Of a DNA stretch of 64,000 nucleotides, positions 18,196-26,738 are shown one piece after another. The notes under the pieces are model-generated. The model had not been told where the DNA came from. It was given only the letters and a program-made list of their open reading frames with translations, and ran no database searches. Position 1 is the first letter of the stretch. Every line of letters begins with the position of its first letter. Made by a program: the position numbers and the translations under genes. The DNA comes from Bifidobacterium asteroides (GTDB lineage: Bacteria > Actinomycetota > Actinomycetes > Actinomycetales > Bifidobacteriaceae), in the NCBI RefSeq assembly GCF_009683175.1, contig NZ_WKKW01000006.1:62001-126000 (forward strand), read 5' to 3'.

Positions 18196-18306
18196 ATGAC
18201 ATCCATGTCATTTATCAATTACCAGACCCGACCCGGGGACGAAATCTGAAGGCCAGGCTGCAGGAAAGGAAATAATTGACAGACAAGAGCAGACCGATAC
18301 TGATTT

Positions 18307-19068
18307 TCAGCGCATGGGGTTGACCATGTTGCAGCCCAGAGCCAGCAGAACCAGGGCCGCCAGGAAGATCAGCGTGGGCAGCAGCCAGGAGAGCAGACCA
18401 TGCACCCGCGAGCCGGGCCGGCCCATGTGCAGCAGGGCCAGCATGAAGAGACCGCCGACGATGAACCCGCCAACGTGGTCCTGCCAGGCGATGCCGGGCA
18501 CGAACAGGGGCATGCAGAAGTTGATGCCCATCCAGACCACCAAGGAAAGGATGTCAATCCCCAGACGGCGGTAGACCACCAGGATGGCGGCGAAGAGTCC
18601 GAAGAGCGCGCCCGAGGCCCCGATGGCCGACGTACCCCATCCATTGGGCGCCAGGACAGCATAGACCATCAGACCCAGGTCTCCGCCCAGCCCGCTGATC
18701 ATGTAGAGGGCCAGGAAACGCCCATGCCCTATCAGATTTTCCAGCACCGGCCCCACAACCCAGAGGGTGATCATGTTGAAAAGGATGTGCGAGACATTGG
18801 TGGCGTGCAGGAATATATTGGTCACAAACATCCAGGGCTCATGAATGGCCGTAATCGGCACGAAGGCCCAGTAGCCCAGCAAAAGCCGCTGGTAGCGAAG
18901 CGGAGCCAGCAGGTACAGGGCCATCTGTATGACCCAGGCCACTATGCAGATCAGGGTGATGGCTATGGTCACCACCGGAGCATGGTCACCCCAGTACCGC
19001 CGGATCCATCCCAGCGGCCCCCGACCGTTTCCTCCGCCTGTGAAACCGGTGCCCGTGCCATTGACCAT
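18307..19068 (-). CDS. Rhomboid-family intramembrane serine protease
   Basis: A polytopic membrane protease of 253 residues with six to seven helices. The rhomboid signatures are present: HATNVSHILFNM (the His/Asn region of helix 2), GASGALFG with the active Ser at about 152, and DHVGG with the active His at about 198. It cuts membrane helices of other proteins; substrates are unknown. The family is often a neighbour of crgA in actinobacteria. A longer frame starts at 19140, but the ATG at 19068 follows an AAGG-rich leader and gives a normal N terminus (MVNGTGTGF, Gly-rich). Confidence 0.88.
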   Translation of the reverse strand: MVNGTGTGFTGGGNGRGPLGWIRRYWGDHAPVVTIAITLICIVAWVIQMALYLLAPLRYQRLLLGYWAFVPITAIHEPWMFVTNIFLHATNVSHILFNMITLWVVGPVLENLIGHGRFLALYMISGLGGDLGLMVYAVLAPNGWGTSAIGASGALFGLFAAILVVYRRLGIDILSLVVWMGINFCMPLFVPGIAWQDHVGGFIVGGLFMLALLHMGRPGSRVHGLLSWLLPTLIFLAALVLLALGCNMVNPMR

Positions 19069-19221
19069 GAACCTTACCTTACCTGACCGTCCGGCCGGGG
19101 TGTGCGGTTTCCGTGCCGCAATGGCACCGATGCGTCCCACAGTTCGCCGCTTTCTACTAGGATGTTGACTAGGTCGGTCGAAGTGGGCAGGACCGACGAA
19201 AGTCGTCGAAAGGAGCCAAAC

Positions 19222-19452
19222 ATGGAGAATTCATCTTCAAACGGCTGGAAGTTCTTTGCACTGCTCTTCGGCACGCTGCTGGCCGGCGTTGTCGCTCTGT
19301 TCGTATACAAGCAGCAGAACCCGGATTACGATCCCTGGGAGGAGCCCTGGGAGAACAGCTCATCGCCAGTCGACCTGGGCCTGGCCAAGGACGAGGAGGA
19401 CAAGGGATCCGAGGAGCCCGAGACCCCTCTGCAAGCGGGCGCACAGGCCTGA
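19222..19452 (+). CDS. Small single-pass membrane protein
   Basis: A 76-residue protein with one membrane helix (about 9-28, WKFFALLFGTLLAGVVALFV) and an acidic, Pro-rich C-terminal tail (DPWEEPWE). AAAGGAG lies eight bases before the ATG and a strong terminator follows, so the gene is real and monocistronic. I do not recognise a named family; short proteins of this build are common in bifidobacteria and other actinobacteria near division genes. The divergent neighbour is the rhomboid gene. Confidence 0.75.
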   Translation: MENSSSNGWKFFALLFGTLLAGVVALFVYKQQNPDYDPWEEPWENSSSPVDLGLAKDEEDKGSEEPETPLQAGAQA

Positions 19453-19466
19453 CCGTTCCGGTCGGG

Positions 19467-19516
19467 AAGGAATCCGACCCAGCGTCAAGGACGTGAGGGC
19501 AACGGATTCCTTTTTT
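19467..19516 (+). terminator. Rho-independent terminator
   Basis: A stem of GGAATCCG (19469-19476) with CGGATTCC (19503-19510), followed directly by six T. A smaller hairpin (ACCGTTCCGGT) precedes it. It ends the small membrane protein gene. Confidence 0.8.
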
Positions 19517-19585
19517 CATACCTGATTTAGGCTTGACAGCGGTCTGCTGGACACGCCTGTTGGGGCGGCGCGTCACAATGGAGCC

Positions 19586-20005
19586 ATGAGTGCCATACGG
19601 GAAGCAGACATTGAAGAAGGCCGCCGGGATTTTCTGGCCTGGCGCGATGCGGCCAAGGAGGCCGTGAATAATCTGGGCCCAGGGGGCGACCGCCTGTCAG
19701 TAGCCCCGCAGACAGATAGACGCAGCAAGGCCATGGCTGTCCGCTATTCCCTGCACATGCTGGAGATCAAGGCCCCCGGCCCCGGCGTAGAGGTCAGGGT
19801 GGCACCTTGGGGGGCCGTCAAGATTCTGGATGGGCCGGCATCCGACCCGCATAACCTGACCCCACCCGACGTAATCGAGCTGGACCCGGACGTCTGGCTG
19901 CGTCTGGCCGCCGGCATCACCAGCTGGAGTGAAGAAACCGCCGCCGGACACATCAGCGCCGTAGGCGAGCGAGACGATCTGCACGAACTGCTGCCCCTGG
20001 TATGA
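19586..20005 (+). CDS. Sterol-carrier-family (SCP-like) protein
   Basis: A 139-residue soluble protein matching the short actinobacterial sterol carrier family. Recognisable features are RYSLHMLEIKAPGPGVEVR, PWGAVKILDGP, PPDVIELDPDVWLRLAAG and a C-terminal SAVGERDDLHELLPL. Family members bind lipid-like molecules in a cavity but the ligand in bacteria is not known. The gene stands alone between a terminator and the convergent DUF3073 gene, whose stop lies six bases away. The ATG at 19586 has no strong ribosome site (weak GGAG-like sequence), so it may be weakly translated or leaderless. Confidence 0.78.
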   Translation: MSAIREADIEEGRRDFLAWRDAAKEAVNNLGPGGDRLSVAPQTDRRSKAMAVRYSLHMLEIKAPGPGVEVRVAPWGAVKILDGPASDPHNLTPPDVIELDPDVWLRLAAGITSWSEETAAGHISAVGERDDLHELLPLV

Positions 20006-20011
20006 GGCCGG

Positions 20012-20395
20012 CTACTTGCTCGACGATCCCTTGGCTGCGGTCTTCTGATCCTTGTGGTGTTTGAGCGCACTGGGCACGGGAATGGGTATGCGCTTATGCG
20101 GCTTGGGCGTGGTCGGCATCTCCCCAGAGGTGGCCTTGGCAGCGGCCTCAGCGGCCCACCGGGCGTAATCGTCCAGATCATCGTCCGTGGAGTCCTCGGG
20201 GTCCTGGCCCCCCGATTTGCGAGAATCCGGCTTGGAGTATTCCTCTTCAACCATTTTGAAGGGATCTTTGCCCCTGGTTCCGGGTTCCTTGCTGCTGAGC
20301 TCTTTGGCCAGCTCGTCGTAATCCGTGTCCGTTGTCAGATATTTGAGCTTCCGGGCTATTTTCGTCTGCTTAGCCTTCTGACGTCCGCGGCCCAT
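20012..20395 (-). CDS. DUF3073 family protein
   Basis: A 127-residue basic/acidic soluble protein. The start MGRGRQKAKQTKIARKLKY is the signature of the DUF3073 family, found throughout actinobacteria and without a known role. The N-terminal basic tail suggests nucleic acid binding (inference). The middle is acidic (DDDLDDYARWAAEAA) and the C terminus is Lys/Pro-rich. The chosen ATG (20395-20393) has GAAGGGGG four bases upstream; a 12-codon upstream extension lacks family similarity. It is divergent from trpS. Confidence 0.85.
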   Translation of the reverse strand: MGRGRQKAKQTKIARKLKYLTTDTDYDELAKELSSKEPGTRGKDPFKMVEEEYSKPDSRKSGGQDPEDSTDDDLDDYARWAAEAAAKATSGEMPTTPKPHKRIPIPVPSALKHHKDQKTAAKGSSSK

Positions 20396-20548
20396 CCGAC
20401 CCCCTTCGCCAGGTAACGTGCACTTAGGCAACTTGAATGTGAATTTGCATCATTTATGAGAGTACCACCTACGCATCTTGTCGGCTCGGACTTTTACCAT
20501 AAAAGCAATTCCCAGAAGGACATTCGGCACGACGACGAGGGTGGGACC

Positions 20549-21634
20549 ATGCAGGAAGAAGTCACAGCGGCAGGCAACGAGATCAGCGATAGCTTCAGAG
20601 CCGCCAAGCATCGGTCCGACCAGGTGCTGGCCGAGCTGGACAAGAATCCGAGCCGCTACACCATGCTGACCGGCGACCGCCCGACCGGCAGGCTCCATCT
20701 GGGCCATTACTTCGGTTCCATCCGCGAACGCGTCCAGATGCAGAATCGCGGCGTGCACACCAACATCGTCATCGCCGACTACCAGGTCATCACCGACCGG
20801 GACACCACGGAGCACATCCGCGACAACGTGCTCAACCTGGTGCTGGACTATCTGGCTGCGGGCATCGACCCCAAGAAGACCATGATCTTCACCCATTCGT
20901 CCACCCCTGCAGAGAACCAGCTGCTGCTGCCCTTCCTCTCCCTGGTGACCGAGGCCGAGCTTCACCGCAACCCCACCGTCAAGGCCGAGATGGAAGCCAG
21001 CGGCCACGCCCTGACCGGCCTGCTGCTGACCTACCCGGTCCACCAGGCCTGCGACATACTCTTCTGCAAGGCCAACGTGGTGCCCATCGGCAAGGACAAC
21101 CTGCCGCACGTGGAGCTGACCCGGACCATCGCCCGCCGCTTCGACGAGCGCTACCCCGGCCAGGCCCCGGTCTTCCCCGAACCTGATGCCATCCTGTCTG
21201 ACACCCCTGAGATTCCCGGTCTGGACGGCCGCAAGATGAGCAAGTCCTACGGCAACTCCATCATGCTGGGTGCCACTGCCGAGGAGACGGCCAAGCTGAT
21301 CCGCAAGTCCCCCACCGACTCCGAGCGCAAAATCACTTTCGACCCCGTGAACCGCCCCCAGGTCTCGGCCCTGCTGACCACGGCCGGCCTGGTGACCGAC
21401 CGGAAGCCCGAGGACATCGCCGAGGAGATCGGCAACGCCGGCTCGGGCGCCCTTAAGGCCTATGTGACCAAGTCGGTCAACGAGTTCCTGGCACCACACC
21501 GCGAGCGCCGTGCCGAGCTGGCCAAGGACATGGACACCGTGCGCGACATCCTGGTCGAGGGCAACAAGCGTGCCAACCAGATAGCCGAGGAGACCCTCGA
21601 TCAGGTCCGCTCGGCCATGGGCATGCGCTACTAG
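20549..21634 (+). CDS. trpS: Tryptophan-tRNA ligase
   Basis: A class I aminoacyl-tRNA synthetase of 361 residues that charges tRNA-Trp. The HIGH-type motif is HLGHYFGS (about residue 50), and KMSKSYGN lies near 230. The ATG at 20549 follows GAGGGTGGGACC; a frame starting at 20456 would add 31 residues that look unrelated. No T-box or Trp leader peptide is seen upstream. Its stop overlaps the convergent ThrE-type gene by four bases. Confidence 0.93.
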   Translation: MQEEVTAAGNEISDSFRAAKHRSDQVLAELDKNPSRYTMLTGDRPTGRLHLGHYFGSIRERVQMQNRGVHTNIVIADYQVITDRDTTEHIRDNVLNLVLDYLAAGIDPKKTMIFTHSSTPAENQLLLPFLSLVTEAELHRNPTVKAEMEASGHALTGLLLTYPVHQACDILFCKANVVPIGKDNLPHVELTRTIARRFDERYPGQAPVFPEPDAILSDTPEIPGLDGRKMSKSYGNSIMLGATAEETAKLIRKSPTDSERKITFDPVNRPQVSALLTTAGLVTDRKPEDIAEEIGNAGSGALKAYVTKSVNEFLAPHRERRAELAKDMDTVRDILVEGNKRANQIAEETLDQVRSAMGMRY

Positions 21635-23523
21635 ACGTCGTACCGCCAGGAGCGGTCGGTCAGCACCCGGGCCGTGACCAAGCCGATGGGCAGGCAGATG
21701 ATGACCATGAAGGCCCGGAAGGCCCAGTCCATAGCGTTGAGCGTATTGAACTGCCCCAGGTAGAACATGGCCCGGTACATATACAACCCAGGCACCATGA
21801 TGACGATGGATGGCACGGTCAGGCTGATTCTTGGATAGCCCAGGTGGGGCGGCAGCAGACCGTGACGGACCGAGGAGCGCCAGACCGTGGCCAGCATGCC
21901 GGCCAGGAAGGCGCCCAGGAAGGCGGCCATCTCCGGAGGGACGTGGAGCAGGTCCTGCATCTCCAGGCGCATGGTGTCGGTCAGGGCGCCGATGACAGCG
22001 GCCACCAGGGCCATGCGCTGGGGTGAGTTGAAGAGGACCGAGAAGCCCCAGACCCCGCAGAATGCTGCAATCATGCGCAGTCCGGCCATCAGCCAGGGGC
22101 TCAGATTCATTGGTTCAAAACCCTGCGGGTTGAGCATGACTATCCGCGCCACGGCCCAGCCACCCAGCGTGGCCACCAGGATGATCGAGAAGGCGTAGGT
22201 GATGCGCTGTACCCCTGAGGGGAAGTCCAGCTTGGCGATGTCCAGGCCGCCAGTGACCAGGGGGAAGCCGGGAATGACGAAGAGGATGGCGCCGATATAA
22301 GCCGTGTCGTGCTTCAGGGCCACCGGGTCGAAGATGCCCACAAGCCTCAGCGTGCCGACGCAGGCCAGGGCGGCGATGATGACTGCAACCCCGGTGGCGA
22401 AGAACTGGTTGATCCGCCTGCCCAGCATCTGACGGCGCACCCACTGGCCTATGCCAGCGCCGACGAAGGCTCCGGCCATGTCATAGGGGCCGCCGCCCAG
22501 CAGGAAGACGAAGGCTGCGCAGGCCACGGCCGAGGCGAAGCCCGAGAAGAGGGGCGAATAGAGGGGTTTGCGCCGCTCGATCAGGTCCAGGCGTTCGTGC
22601 GCCTGCCGGACTGTGATGCCACCCGTTGCCTGCGACTCCGGGGACGAGGACTTGTCGGAGGGGGCAGGCTCTTTGGAGTCTGTGGCCTCTTTGAAAGACG
22701 CAGACCTGTCGGGAGACACTGACTGTTCGGGGGACGCGGCGCCCTCGGAAGATCTGGCCTTCTCATGTGCTTCGCCTTGAGTTGACGCAGATTGTCCGGA
22801 CGCAGCCTTGGAATCCTTGGAATCCTCCGGCCGAGGCGTGGAGCCTACGGTGCCCAGACCGGCGGCCGTCCTGGTGTCCATGGCCGCCGCATCGATCCGG
22901 TTCTGGCTGATCTCGTCCTCGTTGTGTACGGCGGTGGCCACCGCATCCTTGAGCGCCTTGGCCGCATCCTGGTCCTGGGCCAGCACCTCCTTGACCGCCT
23001 TGCGGGCCGCCGCGTAGACATTCGGCTCGTCCAGGTTGTCCACCAGCTCCCGGGAGACCACCGTCACGGCGTGGTAGGTCCCCGCCTGCCCGCACTTGAC
23101 GCTGAGCCAGTCCGCGAAGTGCTCCAGCAGCCAGATCCGCTCGGTGTTGACCCCGGTGGTGGGCAGGTCCACCACCTCGGTGATGCGGGACACGCCATCC
23201 GTACAGGTGGCCTCGATGTCGGTCAGGTTCACATCGGCCCGCACATGCACACCCATGGGGTAGGCAATCCTGTGCATCATCTCGCGCACGCGGAAGCTTC
23301 CCGTGCCGGCCCCCAGCTCCAGCATGCCCACCCGCACAATCAGGCTGGTCTTGGCCGCGATGCAGGCCTCGACGATGGGCTTGTCGTAATCGCGTTCAAT
23401 ATCCTCCATGTCCAGCGGAATGGAGTGGGTGTGGTACTTGCTTACTCGTCTGACCTCGGCTGCGGTCCTGCCGCGATAGCCGTCCTTGGAACTCCTGCTC
23501 TTGAATTTCACACCCACATTCAT
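21631..23523 (-). CDS. ThrE-type threonine/serine exporter
   Basis: A 630-residue protein with the ThrE/DUF1212 layout: a cytosolic N-terminal domain (about 45-200, with ELGAGTGSFRVREMMHRIA) and about ten membrane helices in the C-terminal half (about 330-625). ThrE exports threonine and serine by the proton gradient. Between the two parts is a charged low-complexity linker of about 110 residues, rich in Ser/Ala/Glu/Asp with repeated SPE/SK units. The start ATG is poorly spaced from GGTGGAG; a GTG two codons later is better spaced and may be the true start. Substrate is inferred from family only. Confidence 0.82.
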   Translation of the reverse strand: MNVGVKFKSRSSKDGYRGRTAAEVRRVSKYHTHSIPLDMEDIERDYDKPIVEACIAAKTSLIVRVGMLELGAGTGSFRVREMMHRIAYPMGVHVRADVNLTDIEATCTDGVSRITEVVDLPTTGVNTERIWLLEHFADWLSVKCGQAGTYHAVTVVSRELVDNLDEPNVYAAARKAVKEVLAQDQDAAKALKDAVATAVHNEDEISQNRIDAAAMDTRTAAGLGTVGSTPRPEDSKDSKAASGQSASTQGEAHEKARSSEGAASPEQSVSPDRSASFKEATDSKEPAPSDKSSSPESQATGGITVRQAHERLDLIERRKPLYSPLFSGFASAVACAAFVFLLGGGPYDMAGAFVGAGIGQWVRRQMLGRRINQFFATGVAVIIAALACVGTLRLVGIFDPVALKHDTAYIGAILFVIPGFPLVTGGLDIAKLDFPSGVQRITYAFSIILVATLGGWAVARIVMLNPQGFEPMNLSPWLMAGLRMIAAFCGVWGFSVLFNSPQRMALVAAVIGALTDTMRLEMQDLLHVPPEMAAFLGAFLAGMLATVWRSSVRHGLLPPHLGYPRISLTVPSIVIMVPGLYMYRAMFYLGQFNTLNAMDWAFRAFMVIICLPIGLVTARVLTDRSWRYDV

Positions 23524-23715
23524 ACTCCACCGGGGTCACGTGCCCTTGCACCGGCGCACGGGACCATGAAACGTATTCGACCCGAAAGCGTCCTAGAATG
23601 GGCCGCGAGCCATCGAACCGAAGGCTGTGGGCCTGCAACGCCGACCACCAATAACCGCGGAGGAGCCGTGGAATGGTCGAAGACCGGGCAACCTGCGATT
23701 CGACAAGGAGGACTG

Positions 23716-26475
23716 ATGACAGATAGTAATCAGCAAATCACGGCTGCCGATGCGACCCTGGTCACATCCGGCACCGGGACCAAGGGGCCGGAGGAACGCA
23801 AGCTGCCTCAATCGTTGGATGAGGACATGGCCTTGTGCCTGCGGCTGCTCAGGGATGTGTTGGGGGAATTCGATCAACAGCTGCTCAAGCGGTTCGACTC
23901 CCTGCGCGAGGACGTGATGACGGCCAGCGCCGAGCACTTCAACCGCCACCCCTCGGACCCCGTGCCCGACGAGGACGGCCTGTCCAAGGCTGTGGCCCTG
24001 ATCGACGACACATCCGTCAAGGATTCCCAGCTGCTGGCCCGCGCCCTGACCACCTACTTTCACCTGGCCAACCTCTGCGAGGAGAACTACCGGGTGAAGG
24101 TCCTGCATGAGCGCGAGGGCAAGGTGGACCTGAAGGTCAAGGGCACCGACCCCATCAACGAGATGACCAGCGCCTACAGCCAGCTCCTTCAGGAGATGGG
24201 CCCGGCCAAGGCCTCGGAGCTGCTTGAGAAGCTGGAGTTCCACCCCGTCTTCACCGCCCACCCCACTGAGGCGCGGCGCAAGGCCGTGGAGGGCAAGATC
24301 CGGCGCATCGCCAACCTGCTGGCCGTTCGCCGCGGCCTGGGCGGTTCCGAGCTGGAGGAGAACGAGCGTCTGCTGCACAACGAGATCGACGCCCTCTTCC
24401 GCACCTCGCCCATCGCAGCCAAGAAGCCGACGCCCGTCGAAGAGGCCAACACCATTCTGGACATCTTCGACGCCACGCTCTTCGAGACCATTCCCAAGGT
24501 CTACCGCCGCTTCGACGACTGGATGCTGGGCAAGAAGGCCGGCATGGTCAAGCCCGTCTGCCCCGCCTTCTTCCACCCGGGCAGCTGGATCGGCTCCGAC
24601 CGCGACGGCAACCCCAACGTGACCGCCAAGGTCTCGCGCAAGGTGGCGCGCAAGTTCTCCGACCACATGCTCAAGGCCCTGGTCAAGGCCACCACCACCG
24701 TGGGCCGCAATATGACCATGGAGGTGACCACCACGCCGCCCAGCCCCGAGCTGAGGAGCCTGTGGAGCCACCAGAAGGAGATGAGCGAGCGCCTGACCGA
24801 CCGGGCCACCACCATCTCGCACAACGAGCTGCACCGGGCCGTGGTCCTGGTCATCGCCGACCGTCTGCAGGCCACCATCCAGCGTGATGCCGACCTCATG
24901 TATGCCGACTGCGACGACTTCATCGCCGACCTGCGCGTGGTCCAGGACTCCCTGGCCAAAGCGGGCGCGGTCCGTCAGGCCTACGGACCCCTGCAGGATC
25001 TGATCTGGCAGGCCCAGACCTTCGGCTTCCACATGGTCGAGATGGAGTTCCGCCAGCACTCACTGGTCCACGCCCGCGCCTTGGAGGACATCCGCGAGCA
25101 CGGCCTGCACGGCGAGCGCGGCGAGCTGCAGCCCATGACCCACGAGGTGCTCGACACCTTCCGGGCCCTGGGAGCCATCCAGAAGCGCAACGGCCAGAAG
25201 GCCGCCCGCCGCTACATCATCTCCTTCACCAAGTCGGCGCAGAACGTCAAGGACGTCTACGAACTCAACCGGCTGGCCTTCGAGCATGCCGAGGACGTGC
25301 CGGTCATCGACGTGATCCCCCTGTTCGAACAGCTGGAGGACCTGCAGAACTCGGTGGACGTGCTGGAGGAGATCATCAAGATCCCCGAGGTCCAGGCGCG
25401 GCTCAAGGAGACCGGCAACAAGATGGAGGTCATGCTGGGCTACTCCGACTCCTCCAAGGACGCTGGCCCCGTCTCGGCGACCCTGGCCCTGCACTCCGCC
25501 CAGGAGCGCATCGCCAAGTGGGCCGAGAGCCATGACATCGACCTGACCCTCTTCCACGGACGCGGCGGCGCCGTAGGCCGTGGCGGCGGCCCTGCCAACC
25601 GTGCCGTGCTGGCCCAGCCTGTGGGCTCGGTCAACTGCCGGTTCAAGCTGACCGAACAGGGCGAGGTCATCTTCGCCCGCTACGGCAACCCGGTCCTGGC
25701 CATCCGCCACATCGAGTCCGTGGCTGCGGCCACCCTGCTCCAGTCCGCGCCCAGCGTGGAGGAGCGCAACACCACCATGACCGAGAAGTACGCGGACATG
25801 GCCGACAAGCTGGACCAGGCCGCCCACGAGCGCTTCCTGGACCTGCTGCACACGCCGGACTTCGCCCCCTGGTTCTCCATCGTGACACCCCTGAACGAGA
25901 TCGGCCTGCTGCCCATCGGCTCCCGGCCCGCCAAGCGCGGCCTGGGCGCCAAGTCCCTGGACGATCTGCGGACCATACCCTGGGTCTTCTCCTGGGCGCA
26001 GGCCCGCATCAACCTGGCCGCCTGGTACGGCCTGGGCACCGCCTGCGAGAAGTTCGGCGACCTGGAGACCCTGCGTCAGGCCTACGAGGAATGGCCACTC
26101 TTCAGCACCTTCATCGACAACATCGAGATGAGCCTGGCCAAGACCGACGAGCGCATCGCCAAGATGTACCTCTCCCTGGGCGACCGGGACGACCTGAGCC
26201 AGAAGGTCCTCTCGGAGATGGAGCTGACCCGCAAGTGGGTTCTGCAGATCGTAGGCGACGAGTGGCCCCTGCAGCACCGCCACGTGCTGGGCCAGGCCAT
26301 CCGGATCCGCTCTCCCTATGTGGATGCCCTGTCGGTGACCCAGGTGCGCGCCCTGCGGGCCCTGCGTCGTCGCAACGACAAGGAGGAGCTCAGCAAGAGC
26401 CAACAGGCCGACTTCATCTACCTGATCCTCTGCACCGTTTCGGGAGTTGCCGCCGGCCTGCAGAACACCGGCTGA
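23716..26475 (+). CDS. ppc: Phosphoenolpyruvate carboxylase
   Basis: Converts PEP and bicarbonate to oxaloacetate, the main carbon-refilling step in bifidobacteria. The protein has 919 residues, the normal length. Active-site signatures are visible: HPTEARRK (about 182), SWIGSDRDGNPNV, MLGYSDSSKDAGP (about 573) and GRGGAVGRGGGP (about 615). The C terminus is QNTG, the conserved ending that takes part in regulation. AAGGAGGA lies six bases before the ATG at 23716; a long in-frame extension upstream is antisense to the ThrE-type gene and not coding. The gene is monocistronic with a hairpin after it. Confidence 0.96.
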   Translation: MTDSNQQITAADATLVTSGTGTKGPEERKLPQSLDEDMALCLRLLRDVLGEFDQQLLKRFDSLREDVMTASAEHFNRHPSDPVPDEDGLSKAVALIDDTSVKDSQLLARALTTYFHLANLCEENYRVKVLHEREGKVDLKVKGTDPINEMTSAYSQLLQEMGPAKASELLEKLEFHPVFTAHPTEARRKAVEGKIRRIANLLAVRRGLGGSELEENERLLHNEIDALFRTSPIAAKKPTPVEEANTILDIFDATLFETIPKVYRRFDDWMLGKKAGMVKPVCPAFFHPGSWIGSDRDGNPNVTAKVSRKVARKFSDHMLKALVKATTTVGRNMTMEVTTTPPSPELRSLWSHQKEMSERLTDRATTISHNELHRAVVLVIADRLQATIQRDADLMYADCDDFIADLRVVQDSLAKAGAVRQAYGPLQDLIWQAQTFGFHMVEMEFRQHSLVHARALEDIREHGLHGERGELQPMTHEVLDTFRALGAIQKRNGQKAARRYIISFTKSAQNVKDVYELNRLAFEHAEDVPVIDVIPLFEQLEDLQNSVDVLEEIIKIPEVQARLKETGNKMEVMLGYSDSSKDAGPVSATLALHSAQERIAKWAESHDIDLTLFHGRGGAVGRGGGPANRAVLAQPVGSVNCRFKLTEQGEVIFARYGNPVLAIRHIESVAAATLLQSAPSVEERNTTMTEKYADMADKLDQAAHERFLDLLHTPDFAPWFSIVTPLNEIGLLPIGSRPAKRGLGAKSLDDLRTIPWVFSWAQARINLAAWYGLGTACEKFGDLETLRQAYEEWPLFSTFIDNIEMSLAKTDERIAKMYLSLGDRDDLSQKVLSEMELTRKWVLQIVGDEWPLQHRHVLGQAIRIRSPYVDALSVTQVRALRALRRRNDKEELSKSQQADFIYLILCTVSGVAAGLQNTG

Positions 26476-26497
26476 TTGCCGCTTGGCGGCTTATGGA

Positions 26498-26539
26498 CGA
26501 GGCCCCGTTCTCTTGCAGATAGCAGGAGGCGGGGCCTCG
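26498..26539 (+). terminator. Hairpin after ppc
   Basis: A perfect 10-bp GC-rich stem (26498-26507 with 26530-26539) and a 22-base loop, 22 bp past the stop. There is no T-run, so the call rests on position and stability. Confidence 0.5.
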
Positions 26540-26738
26540 CCGTATCCAAGTGCCCCTGATGTGGTCGTGTGTTGTTTTCTGGCTAGGTGGTAGGGTGAAA
26601 AGCGGGGGGCGTCGAGAAGACGGCTGGCTTGCGCCATTGGCTCCTGCGATGTGATGCAGGGTTGGCGCTGGCAGGCAGAACTTGAGTAGACAAACGGTGT
26701 TGATTCCGTTTGGTGTTTGGTGAAGGGGTTTTGGTTTG

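Noticed and set aside
20432-20548. T-box or Trp leader before trpS
   Set aside because: No T-box consensus, specifier loop or Trp codons found.
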